64,000 bases of DNA from Ptychodera flava (lineage: Eukaryota; Hemichordata; Enteropneusta; Ptychoderidae). Positions 11,233-22,479 of the stretch are shown here, one piece after another. How positions within the stretch are numbered: position 1 is the first letter of the stretch; each line of letters starts with the position of its first letter. The notes beneath the pieces were generated by a model that searched no databases, had not been told where the DNA came from, and worked only from the letters and a program-made list of their open reading frames with translations. The stretch is from positions 10,038,804 through 10,102,803 of the forward strand of contig NC_091932.1 in assembly GCF_041260155.1 (NCBI RefSeq), read 5' to 3'. A program made the position numbers and the translations under genes.

Positions 11233-11807
11233 TATGGAAGACCGGTCACGACATGCGACATGCGAGTTTTTAAAACTGCGATCTGCGATTAGGGTTAGGG
11301 TTAGGGGTTAGGGTTAGGGTTAGGGTAGGGGTTAGGGTTAGGGTTAGAGGTTAGGTTTTCTCTGGTAAAAAGCCTTACTTCGCTCTCAACCCTGGAGGTT
11401 AGGCCAAGGGAGGGAAAAATTGTAACGGCATAACTTAGGGTTAGTTAGCGTTAGGGGTTAGGGTTAGGGTTAGGGTAGGGTTAGGGTTAGGGTTAGGTCG
11501 CAGATCACAGTTTAAAGACGCAGGTCGTATGTCGCAGGTCGTGACCGGTCTTCCATACATGTCTGAGTCCTAACGTGGCCGCTATTTCTCCCACGGTGTA
11601 TTCATTGTAGAAGTATGCAGAAATAAGCTCGTCTCTACCTCTGTAATCCATCGTTAGGAGGAGAACGAAATGACATGTATGCAAACGCCATATTAGTTTT
11701 GCAACTTGCATGTCGCAGTTTAAGAACTCGCATGTCGCAGTTTAAGAACTCCCAGGTCGCAGTTTAAAAAAAACTCGCATGTCGCATGTCGTGACCGGTC
11801 TTCCATA
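11233..11807. mobile_element. Inverted-repeat element enclosing interstitial TTAGGG arrays
   Basis: The left end TATGGAAGACCGGTCACGAC (11233-11252) reappears inverted at 11538-11557 and again at 11788-11807. Subterminal words (ATGCGACATGCGAG, CGCAGTTTAAGAACTC) are repeated inside the ends. Between the left end and first right end lie two same-orientation TTAGGG arrays. A 5-bp AATAG occurs at 11227-11231 and 11808-11812, a possible target duplication but one base out of register. No coding sequence. Most likely a nonautonomous DNA element that captured or grew telomere-like repeats. Confidence 0.55.
11289..11497 (+). repeat. Interstitial telomeric repeats (TTAGGG)n, two blocks
   Basis: Block one at about 11289-11355 and block two at about 11435-11497 consist of TTAGGG with a few TTAGGGG and TAGGG variants. 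About 80 bp of unrelated sequence separates them. TTAGGG is the usual deuterostome telomere motif. Both blocks run the same way. Confidence 0.9.
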
Positions 11808-12080
11808 AATAGTTTGTTACGTTGGTAATTTAAATGGCTGACAGATTTTTGTACAAGAGCCATTTCAAAACAAAATGTAAACGATGATGTAGTATCGTGT
11901 TAATTCAAACTTTCCATTGTGGAAATCATGGTATGTAGTTAGCGTGAATTTGCGCACGGCAATCGAAGTGGAACTAACCTCAAAAACAAACGTGATGAGT
12001 TTCCGTTTGTTATAAACATGATTATCTGCGACCTTACACAGTGGACGCAGAGTCACGTGTCCATCGGCAAGGGTGTTTTA

Positions 12081-13012
12081 GGGACCGTTCAGTTTTTACG
12101 GTCGGCGACAAAATCTTGTCGCCGGTGTTCAAAAAAATATTGACCTCCTACATTTTTCGTGAAAAAAGATGACCCCCCTTTGTCAGACGAAAAAAATTGA
12201 TGACACCCCCCCCCCCCCCCACTGAAAAATAACCAAAACCCATATGTCAAATTTGCCCGCAAGGTTTGGATTTTAACTCCGGTACGCAGCGCACTTTATT
12301 CGTCTAGCAGAGATGTCAGTACACAAACCTTTCAGCCATATCCATGCAAACGTCTGTTAATTAGGACGACTGTAAGGCAATTTAACTTCATTTCCATAGA
12401 CAACTCATGTCCATGGACATTTTATAAAGAGAACTTTATTGGATTGGTTCACCAAAGGCAGCCCTCCGGTTAAGAGGGTCATGCCTCATGGGCCTTTACG
12501 TAAAGCCAACTTTATTCGAGTGGGCCACAAAAGGTGGCCCGCCGGTAAAGAGGGTCGATCATGGCCATTGCATAAAGTAAACTTTACTGGACAGGGCCGC
12601 TGAAGGCTTCCGGCCGTTAAGATGGTCATGGGCTATTACATGAAGTCAATTTATTGCAGTGGGCTGCCGAAGGCGGTCCGCCGTTAAGAAGGGTCGATCA
12701 TTGCCATTGCATGAAATAAACCTAATTGGAGTGGGCCGCAAAAGGCCTCTGCCCGTTAAGAGGGTCATGGGTAATAAATAAAGTCAATTTATTGAAGTGG
12801 GCCGCAGAAGGCGGCTGCCAGTAAAGAGGGTCGATCATGGCCATGGCATAAAGTGAACTTTATTGTAGGTATTATGTTTTGAAAATGTGGTGACCCCCCG
12901 CTTTCCTACCAGTGAAAAAGCGATAACCCCCCCCCCCCCCCTTCGCGGATTCCAAAATTACGATGACCCCCTGGATTTTGCCGTCCCCCGGCTGTAAAAA
13001 CTGAACGGTCCC
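12081..13012. mobile_element. PIF/Harbinger-type MITE
   Basis: Perfect 19-bp terminal inverted repeat GGGACCGTTCAGTTTTTAC at 12081-12099 and, inverted, 12994-13012. The flanking 3-bp duplication is TTA (12078-12080 and 13013-13015), the TWA-type target of PIF/Harbinger elements. 932 bp, no transposase. C-runs follow both ends (near 12207 and 12928), with GATGACCCCC words repeated on each side, and the middle is a minisatellite. Confidence 0.75.
12424..12870 (+). repeat. ~70-bp minisatellite inside the Harbinger-type MITE
   Basis: Unit core TAAAGTNAACTTTATTGGAG, then TGGGCCGCAAAAGG and GTTAAGAGGGTC. Unit starts near 12424, 12501, 12573, 12640, 12712, 12778 and 12849. Spacing alternates between about 67 and 72 because units carry alternately GGGTCATGGG and GGGTCGATCATGGCCAT, so a ~138-bp dimer is the higher-order unit. 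Confidence 0.8.
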
Positions 13013-13015
13013 TTA

Positions 13016-15440
13016 TTGTGTTGGGTTACTAGACATCATAAAGCAGTCCAGGTTTCCAGAAAGGGTTAGGAGGACGCCACAGAGATCATATGGACTAAGT
13101 CAAGAAGAGTTGTCGACTGTCATTGGAAGACACGGCATTAGCATTATCGTTGTTTTAGATCACACGTTTGTTGTAAACCCGCTAAACATGCTACATGTAA
13201 AACTGTGCTTGGCATTTCTTGGTGTGTATGTGATACATGAGTCACCATTCCAATTTGGAAATTGCAGCTTTTCAACTCTCCAAATGCCCACTAAGTGACT
13301 CCATTTTAATTTAAGTAATCTTCTGTATTTTGTTTGGAATTGTTTGTGAAGCAGGTACCTTTGAGTTCAGGTGATGCAGACAGAGACGGTGGCTCTATTT
13401 CTCCAGACCTCATCACTATAGCAACGCTGTTCTACTGCTGTGCTACAATAACATAGTGCATCAGAGGATGGACAGGTAACAGTGGTGAGCGATGCCCTCT
13501 GAGACACCGTACGCGTGATGTTACATACACTAAAGTTAAGGTGGACCTGCAGATAACCAACAGTTCTTTTTTTCAAAGGAATATTTCTCATCAAAGATGA
13601 CAAGGAAACCCCCTCATAATATATATTTTCAAAAAGCAAAGAATCTAAAACTTAGTATGGTAGCAAGTTTACTCGAAATATGAAAGGTTGTATATTTTGA
13701 GTAGAAAACCGTTATGTAAAAAAGATACTATTTTCTGAAATTTAATTTTTTACTTAAAACAATAGTATATGTAGAAAAACCGTCTATTTTAGAGTGCATT
13801 ATCTTTCCCTTTTCTAAAAAAGCAGTGGGTTGAAAGACTGACACTCAAAAAGTGATTAAAAATCATGATAAGCCAAATTAAAATGCCTCTTATTCAACTT
13901 AAGAACTTAATATAAATGTGAAAATTTCAGACATTTTTACCAAGCTCGAGTGGAGTTAAATTCTTTGGAAATCTTGAAACTGGGAGAAAAGAAGCCATGA
14001 AATGAGGTGATTTGCATACATTTGCATAAATTCACAATTCTTACTCACCCTACGTACGACTGTTTGCCAAGCTAAAAAGTTAACCCAACTAATATTTTAA
14101 CCTTTGATAGATAAATTACGTAAAATTGAATGAATATTTTCAAAAAATGATCTTTAGCAAAACACGCTGTGTTACATGCAGCACCACCTTAAGAGATTAA
14201 TCCAGTTGTGAAGTCGGTTTTGGCGGGAAAGAACAGTCGTGTGCTTGACTTTGATTGGTTAGAGATGAATCACGTCAGCAAGAATTAGAAATATGTGTGA
14301 ACACAGGATAGTACGAAAGAACCGACAAGATGACAATCTGTCTCCTTTGTCAAGGAATTAAGAAGTAGCTCAGTATCTTTGTGTAACAATTCCAAACAAA
14401 TTTGTAATGTTGGAAATTTTCTGTGTCAAGAGAGGACACCACCTGCTAACCTCCCAAGAGTAATAAGATGGTGCCATTTCAGTGTACATGCATGTAATTC
14501 TTCTCTCTCTATGCATTGTGCAGTCTTTCAAAACCTAACGCCTAAACGCATACTACCTATAGCAAACAGAAATAGTGTTTGTCAATAGACTACGTCTACA
14601 TTAATTTCATTTGCGATCATGTTGCTCTCCATCAGTAATTTTGATGCAGTACAGGTTGCTTTTATTCTCTTTCCAACTTTCAATGTTCTTAAAGCAGATA
14701 CTTTATGCCTATAGTTCCATGTCTACTTTGTGTTGCTTTCCACTTCTATCCAAGTTCGCCTTTGTTACGGTATCGAAATAAATACATCTCAATAAAAAGA
14801 ACGGAATGTTTGTATACAGGCGTGCGCGAGAAAAAAAAGGAAAGCAAAATTTAAAAGACACACGTGTAATATTAAAAAATAATTTGAGGTGAAGCACTGA
14901 GAAAAAACCCAAATGCTCCCCATTCAATCTTCCTGACCCCTCAGAATATAAAATAGTCCATCCCTAACGGAAATGGGGGAGGACAAGGGACACGTGCCTG
15001 ATGTACACATAGCGGTTACACTATCTTGGACAGTGGAGCGGTCTTGCACCCAACTGTCTGGTTGTACTCTCATTGGTTGGACTGTTTGATTGCCCCTGAA
15101 GTCCCGCATATTCGATCTTTTGTGGAAACTTTAGGCCCCCTCCACGCGTGGGCCCCCTCCTCCCGGAGTTTCAAGAACCACTGTAAGTGCACGATAAAGA
15201 TTATCCTAAAGACTTTGGACTGTTCCACTGTGACCACCGCGGGTTTCCAAGCGCTGCTTTAGACATCTAGTCCGGATGAGGAGTTGGTTAGATTACGTAA
15301 TTGGTAATCTCATACACGTAATTGGTAATCTCATGCCTCTTGTCCACTTTGGCACCATTCTATTCGAGCCTTCTCACGTGGTGTGTGGGTCAACAGTAAC
15401 ACACTGTCAACTGTAGTGTATGTGAATTCTCTGTCTCATC
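13016..15440. other. No gene recognised
   Basis: AT-rich. Short open frames near 13110, 13640 (minus), 14379 and 15026 have no recognisable domain. A direct duplication of TACGTAATTGGTAATCTCAT lies at about 15293-15334, just before the DIRS-like ORF. Confidence 0.4.
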
Positions 15441-16745
15441 ATGAACGTGAACTTGACTGGCAAGCGACCTGATAACGAGCGTGGAATTACTATAGAAACC
15501 AGTAAGTCCGATAAAGCCAAGCACTCTGGTACTACCGAAATGCGGCAAATTAAGGTGCCCGACAAGACAGCGAGGGACGGTTGCCCAACCCAGTCGAGCC
15601 AGGTAACTGCATCAAGAGCATCGACCAGTGATCAAACAATGGGCTTTACCGAGTCCAGGTCACGGAAGAGTGATTCGCAAAACACGGCCCACTGTGATCT
15701 AGGCCAACACCTGCATACTCGCGAAGATGAGCCTTCCCGGAAAAGAGTCAAAATCGACCCTGGGCTAGATCAATTTCATTTAAGAAGTCTCACCAAGGAT
15801 AACATATCAACCGCGTCAGCAACACCAGGCAACAACGTCAGAAAGTCAAGAAAGCGAGGTCTACGAGCCCCTGTGAATTCGGACGATGAGGATGAAGGAA
15901 GATATTCCGTCTACCAGAACTCACTGTCTACGATGACGGACATCGGTGTCAGCGAGAGCGATCATGATATTCGATACAAGAGATGGAAGGCGAACGACTC
16001 GCTGAAAACCTTCGTACACAAAACCTTCAGGCATGTGCTGTACAGAAGGCACCGCTTGGCGATTTCGCGGGTAAATCCTATCCCTGATATTCCAGCATTC
16101 AAATGGGCTGAACTGGATGAGTACATAACGTTTGCCCTGTCTGATAACCGCGATTTGCAGTCCGTTGAATCAGCAATGAGGGAGTTTGAAGCAGTATTTA
16201 GATACTACCAGACCTTCGTGGACGCGACAGGCCCTCTCGCTGTCTTGTTACATCATCTTGAAAAAGGTAAAGAGAAAATTGACAGAGACACCATAGCCGT
16301 TCAAATAAAACGCAGTCTTGCCCTGACTGGATATGCGGTGGCGACGATTAACCATGACAGACGGAAGGCGGTCTTGTCTGCGCTTGGCTTGCAGGAAGAA
16401 TTAGAACATTTGGCGACACGCCCTCCACTGTCAGGAGACCAGCTCTTCGGAGAGGATGCTGTGGACAAGATTATAGAAACCTACGACTGTGAGAAGGATA
16501 TACAAAACTTGCAAGATATACTCAGCTTCGGTGACAAGACATCTGGGCAAACGGGCAAAGCGTTCTACAAGAGAGGTGACAGACAGCAGGCTGAATTTGA
16601 AGGCGGGGGTTACGCCCCATCCGGTGGGGGTCAATTTCGAACATTTTACCCCTCTCGAAGTTCGAGCAGAGGTCGAAGGAGGGGAGGACGATACCAGTCC
16701 GGCAGCGTTGGGAGAGGAAAACAGAAACCAGCGTACCAAGAGTAA
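15441..16745 (+). mobile_element. DIRS-like retroelement ORF1 (gag-like), solitary; fossil
   Basis: A single 434-codon frame from ATG to stop that looks whole. The first 190 or so residues are polar and charged, with a basic patch near SRKRVKIDP and an acidic stretch. The middle (about 190-360) is helical and contains DRRKAVLSALGLQEELEHLA followed by LFGEDAVDKI, the arrangement seen in DIRS/Ngaro-type ORF1 proteins. The tail is Gly/Arg/Ser-rich, like an RGG nucleic-acid-binding tail. By eye it is richer in G+C than its flanks. No reverse transcriptase, RNase H, methylase or tyrosine recombinase of this element is visible downstream, and no inverted terminal repeats were found. The intact frame suggests a young insertion, or a captured copy kept by the host. 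Family assignment is by pattern, not by alignment. Confidence 0.55.
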
Positions 16746-18130
16746 TCGTAAGTACACCATGGTATCTCAGTCATTGATTAGGGGTGGGTGGGGGAGGGCC
16801 ACTCACTCTGGACTTTGGTACAGGTGTACCAATGACCATACTACTAGTAGCTAGGGTGAAAGAACAAACTTTACATTTTCTCATAAATTTTTGAAAAGGG
16901 ACAAAAGGGCTACTGTTTTTGGCAAATACTCCACATTCTTTCCAAAGAGAGTATTATTATTAATATGCAGCAGTCTTCTGGTATACTAACATTTCGATGG
17001 AAATCATAAGCAACTAACAGCAATATAATTTTACATAAAACATTGGTATCTTGTGTTAATAGGTCGAATACTGAATATTTAAACATAATTGAATGTAAAA
17101 CAAGAGGTTGGAGTTATACAAAATATTATAAATAACAATTTGAAAAAAGTATCAAAATTTATGTTTGTAATATTGCTTATTTGGGGCTGTATTATCTGAA
17201 AAATATTAGCTATTATACTTTTGCAGGAGGGATTTTTAATTTTGGTATATTACAATAATCACATATTAAAAATGTATGGTGTCACCATGCTTGAATTACT
17301 ATAAACATCTAAAAAGTTAATGTTTTTGCTTGAAATCCCTTATAATCAGTATATAAAAACCATTTATTTCAAGTTCATGCAGTGTATGAAATGTTCACAT
17401 TCTTATTGTACAATAACACGAAAGTAAAACTTTTGAACTATAAAGATCTTAATTTAAATACAAAAATGTGCGAACAAGAAGAATTTTTTATTTTTTACGA
17501 AATTTGCCATCAAAAATTTCAGATTATCATTATGGATTCTCTCCAACGAGTTCCATTTACCTGGCTAGATTTAGTTAAACTCAATTTGCGTTAGTCTGAT
17601 AGATCCGAAAGATGCCTTGAGGAAAGATTCAGAACTTTATTGCCACTTTCGAGGCGCATATTTCCTTCGGGTAACAGCTCACACCCTGTTTCTGGCATAT
17701 GGTACTGTACTTGTTGACATTGACATTGCAGTGCCTGTTCCATTCACTTTGAATGATGTATCATATTAATCAATTTGTTACGAGAGAATGCTAATTTAAA
17801 ACCTGTCCCTTTCACTTTGTCGTTGGTTTTTCTGTTTGAGAAATGATCCCCTGTACTTTTCATGTTGTCTAAGGGCGTGACTTATCAAGATTTGAGAAAC
17901 CATCGTGGCTTTTTACCAATAGTGTCTCGTCAGGCCTTTGGTTTATGAACTTCTCTGTAAAACATTTGCAGCGGTTTAGCATAGAGCTATAAAAAATGAC
18001 TCCATGGGTTTAGGTACCAGTAATGTTGGTTTATTAGTACTCAAGGCCTTTGCGAACTGTCTACTTATACTGCAGGACCATGTTATGTAATAGGGTGCAT
18101 TATGTGCAAGCAGTTTATATCACGCGTAAT
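16746..18130. other. No gene recognised
   Basis: Very AT-rich. No open frame with domain character, and no RNA gene or repeat that I could name. Confidence 0.4.
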
Positions 18131-18475
18131 TAAAGCTGCAAGCAGCGTTGGCGGGGCCCAAGCGATTAACATGGTTTTCAGTTCGTGCAGTGATTTTATT
18201 ATTTGCAAAATTTCAGCTTGAAAACAGTCAAGTCCTTGTAAAGAAGAATTTTGAACATCATCTCATATTTACTGTCTGTTTCAATCGTAATCGTATGTTT
18301 TATGCAAAATACAATATGGCGGCAAAACCACGTGACCGATCAAATTGCCTTTCACAAACTTGAAAGAGCTCTCACTAAGAATGACAAAAGTGGAATTTCA
18401 TTGCCATCAGTGTTGTGGTTCTGGAGAATAAGATTTTAGAGATGAATTGCGATTTTCGCAAAATCAAATGTGGAG
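18130..18475 (+). repeat. Single unit of repeat family B, with a possible left end
   Basis: Begins AATTAAAGCTGCAAGCAGCG, containing the hairpin GCTGC-AA-GCAGC. It then carries one monomer of the tandem repeat found at 25140-26460 (CACGTGACCGATCAAATTGC, CTTGAAAGAGCTC, TTCTGGAGAA, AAAATC). It shows what a short family B element looks like before array expansion. Confidence 0.6.
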
Positions 18476-20450
18476 TCTGAAACTGAGCTCGGTGAACTAC
18501 CGAAAATGTCTTTCAAAAGTACAAGACATATATGAATTAGATGCTACTCAATATTGACAATACTGGAAGGCTGAAATATTCCATCAAAAAAATTTTGAGT
18601 GCAATAATTGCAAATTTGGTTGTAATTCCATTTAGTCATATATTTTTTCATTTCATCTTTACTGTTCAAAGTTTTACTTTTGTATAATATTATGACAAGA
18701 ATGTGAAAATTTAGAAAATCAAGCATGGTGACCCCATCTTTTGTTTGTAATATTTGATTATTCTCATATGCCAGAATTCATGAGCGTCATTTGACACACA
18801 CTATTGTTCAACTACCATGTACATCATAGTCAGAGCTCTCTCTGTCACTGCTCACGTATGCAGTAACAGTGACACTACTGTACCAGTAACAGGGCAGTAT
18901 CTGGTAGTGACAGTTGCCCATAGGCAGTAGCGGTATTATCTTTGATAAATTTGACAATATTTATGTTCAGTTTAGACAACTGCGTTCGTGTTCTACTCTC
19001 TACAGTATGTTGAACTGTCCAGTATTCAGATTGCTAGCACAACCAGTGTATGTGTACCATGCATCAATGCTGACAACTGACTGTCAGTCTCGACTCTAAT
19101 TAAACTATCACCTAATACATATTTATATATACTGGCTTTGTCGAGAAACTGAACATTGTGTGTTTGAGCATGCTGTAGGGAGACAGCAAGAAACTGTAGT
19201 TGATATATTGCATAGAAATATTGCAAAAATCATCAACGGTTGGAGCTTGTGCCCTGTTACTAGGCTCAAGTCTGATTTTTTTTACGACAAATCACAAATG
19301 TTTAGATTTTTGTCGAGATAAAAGTCATGGAATGTGACAAAATGGTTGTAGATTCTGTTAAATTATTACTAACATTACAACATTTGATGACATAAAAATA
19401 GTATTCACTGTTCATTAAATTACCTACAAAAACTTGGAATCGGAAAATGTAAAACATAAAAGGAAACCAAAACATTTTCAAGTGCCCCCTACAGGTGGGG
19501 CAATTTTCAAGTTCCCTCTCTACTACCCTCAAAATTTTCGAATCACCGTTCCTGAATTTCTCCAGCCCCCCCCCCCCCTACCGTTTTTTTTTTGTGAACG
19601 CAGCCTTGGTAACAAACCTGCAATCGCTATATCAGTGCTGTACTGTAACAGCACAAAACCTGCTTCAGCACACCAGTTTTTCAAACGAATTAGATATCCA
19701 TTTTCATACCAGTTCAAAAGTAAATTCTCATAGACTTGAGATATTTGTGCATGTTAGATTTTCGATACATTTGCTTTACGCTTGAATTAGCTCCATGAAT
19801 TTTAGCAAGCGATGCTCGGACAGCGCGCACAACGTATCGATGACACTTGGGTCAGGGGTCATCACAAAAAAAAATAAATCTGTGCGTATTCACGGCCAGC
19901 TTGAATCATGCCACGGATCGCGGAAATCATGGATCATAAATCCAAATATTCATGTCTATTACTTAAACAGAACCCTAAAATATAAAATACATAATGTTTT
20001 GATATTGAGAACCATCTTTTTGTTTCACTGACGATCAAGTTTAATGCTCAAATATGGCGACAAGAATTGCGCATTTGCACGATATGAATGCGGAAGTACG
20101 TTGACTCGGCAGACGAGCGAGTGCCTTCTCTGAAAATCTGTTTCCGATATCACGTCACAATACACTGAAAAATCTCGCGAATTCATCTCTACGGAAGCCA
20201 ATCAACACAAGTTCCTAACGTCAGTAAAGATATTGTCTTGTTGCCAGCAATACACCACCAACATTTTCGCCGTTCAGGAGTGCCTTACTCGCTCTACTTT
20301 GTAAAACCAGATATGAACTGTAAATGCTCATGTGTTTCATTATATATTGCAGTTATGTGTAAATTTGAACCTTTGCCACATGTTTGCAACTTCATTGAAA
20401 GTATTATGATCAACATAATGGACATAATTCACCACAGATTAACTCTATAG
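18476..20450. other. No gene recognised
   Basis: AT-rich. Only short open frames without domains, plus a C-run and T-run near 19567-19596. Confidence 0.4.
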
Positions 20451-21860
20451 GTCATTAAGTATTCAAATATGTAATTAGCTGAAAAAAATATTAATTTCTT
20501 TGACTACTGTCATTGTATCACCACTTTATATAGCAAGTGTAATTGCCTTTGGTCAAGTCCTTCAAACTATATATTCCAAACTTTGAAAGCTCATTAGATA
20601 TGCAAACTATAAATTAGCTGACATGAAAACTTACATGCGAAATGACCTCCAATATTGATATAACCTGGTATAATCATCAATGTACATAGAATGTCATGCC
20701 AATTTTGATCAAATAAATCCAAGTATATATCCCTAATTAGGAAAGTTCATTAAATACACAAATTAGAAATTGGCTGAAGCAAAAATGCTTAATGCCTTTC
20801 AATAAAGTTAGCCTACGTAATAGTATCTTTAATGTACATAGCAAATTTCATCAATTTTGGTCATGTAAATTCAAATATATATCCCTAATTTCAAAAATTC
20901 ATTAAATATGCAAATTAAGAGCAGGATGAAGTAAAAATACTTAATGACTTTCAATAATGTCGTATCATAGTATCTTTAATGTACATAGCAAGTTTCGTCA
21001 ACTTTGGTATTGTCAATACAGATAAATATCCCTGATTATGAAAGTTCATTAAATATGCAAATAAGGAATTGGCTAAACTTCAAATGCTTAATGACTTTCA
21101 ATAATGTTCTATTATAGTATCTTTAATGTACATGGCCAGTTTCATCAACTTTGGTCTCGTCAATTCAGATAAATACCCCTAATTAGGAAAGTTCATAAAA
21201 TATGCAAATTAGGAATTGGCTGATGAAAAAATGCTTAATGACATTTAATCATATTCTATCATAGTATCTTTAATGTACAAAGCAAGTTTCATCAATTTTC
21301 GTAATGTAACTTCAAATATATAGCCTTAATTTCAAAAGGTCATTAAATATGTAAATTAGGATTTGGATGAAGTAAAATGCCTAATGACTTTCAATAACGT
21401 TAAATCATAGTATCTTCAATATGCATACCAACTTTTGTCAATTTTGATCAAGTAAATCCAGATATATACTCCTAATTAGGAAATTTCATTAAACATACAA
21501 ATTAGTAATTATCTTTCAGATCACCCCTTAATATCTTTCAAAGCTGATATATCTTGGTGTGATCAACATTTGTAGCGAATCTCATCAAATTGTGTGCAGT
21601 AGTTGTCAATATATATCAGTTTTTTCTAAAATCATTAATTATGCAAATGAGCAAAACGTAAGCAAGCCACACCCACCAAAAACTAATCAGTTCTTGCCAT
21701 TTGCAAACTGAATCTATGTACCAGATTTGATTCTGATCTGATGAGCCGTTTTTGAGATATTGAGTACACAGACAGACAGACAGACAGACAGACACACAGA
21801 CACACAGACAGACAGACATCGCTGCGACATATGCCCACGTGTGTCAACACGTGAGCAAAT
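20450..21860. mobile_element. Family C element: ~150-bp tandem array, (GACA)n, hairpin (HINE/pearl-like)
   Basis: About eight tandem monomers. The word CATTAAATATGCAAATTAGG starts near 20592, 20748, 20900, 21047, 21194, 21341, 21487 and 21633, giving a period of 146-156 bp. The array is followed by a (GACA)n tract at about 21768-21819 and then by the hairpin CACGTGT-GTCA-ACACGTG at 21836-21853. Tandem core, tetranucleotide microsatellite and terminal hairpin is the known layout of pearl/HINE nonautonomous Helentrons. No coding sequence. Left end not defined. Confidence 0.6.
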
Positions 21861-21865
21861 AAGTC

Positions 21866-22090
21866 GTATGCTTTTGCCGTTACCTAACTTTCCAAATTCA
21901 CGGTAGACTTTCCGCAATAGTAGTTTGAGATTTTGTTCAATATATCGCGCGTGGTGGAAACCGCAATTATCCATAATCACACAGTCACCTACAGCCAAAC
22001 ACGGATTTCCAAACTTATCCGTAACTTGAACAGCCCCTCTGAAAAGGTTCAGTAACTTATATAAACCCGTTTGATGGGCCAACGATCACA
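21866..22090 (-). pseudogene. DDE transposase fragment (DDE_3-like)
   Basis: Minus-strand coding remnant from about 22082 down: FRGAVQVTDKFGNPCLAVGD followed by CVIMDNCGFHHARYIEQNLK. The pattern G-(N)P-L-GD-V-(I/V)-DN-x3-HH is the second catalytic Asp block of DDE_3-type transposases. Just upstream, VIVGPSNG at about 22065-22090 is read in another frame and probably belongs to the same gene, so it is frameshifted. The third acidic block is lost, and the fragment is cut off at the family C hairpin. No ends were found. Confidence 0.6.
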
Positions 22091-22479
22091 TCAGAATGAT
22101 CGACACCCGTTGCACTGATAGGGAGGTTGATCGTATGGAAGTAATAACTGGGGTGTCTGCGGTCCGTTCCAGATCCAGACCGCAACGAAATACGGTCTTT
22201 TTGGCCGAAATTCTTCTCTATTGGGGCATGGATGTAAAAAATAGAGGCAATATCCTTTCCCTATCTGCTTTTACCCCTAACCTACTGCAGAAAAGTTGCG
22301 ATTAACTTCTTCTAACGTCCAAAACCGCTCGCATTCTGAAACATAACGTACTCGAAAAGTTATTTAAATTTCACCCATGGAGATGGCCATTGTGAATCTC
22401 GCCGAAGAGACCCAAGTTATCTCCACAGACCGTTGCAGGGCTGTGGTGGAGGCCGTATAACGCCGGGAACACAAACCTG

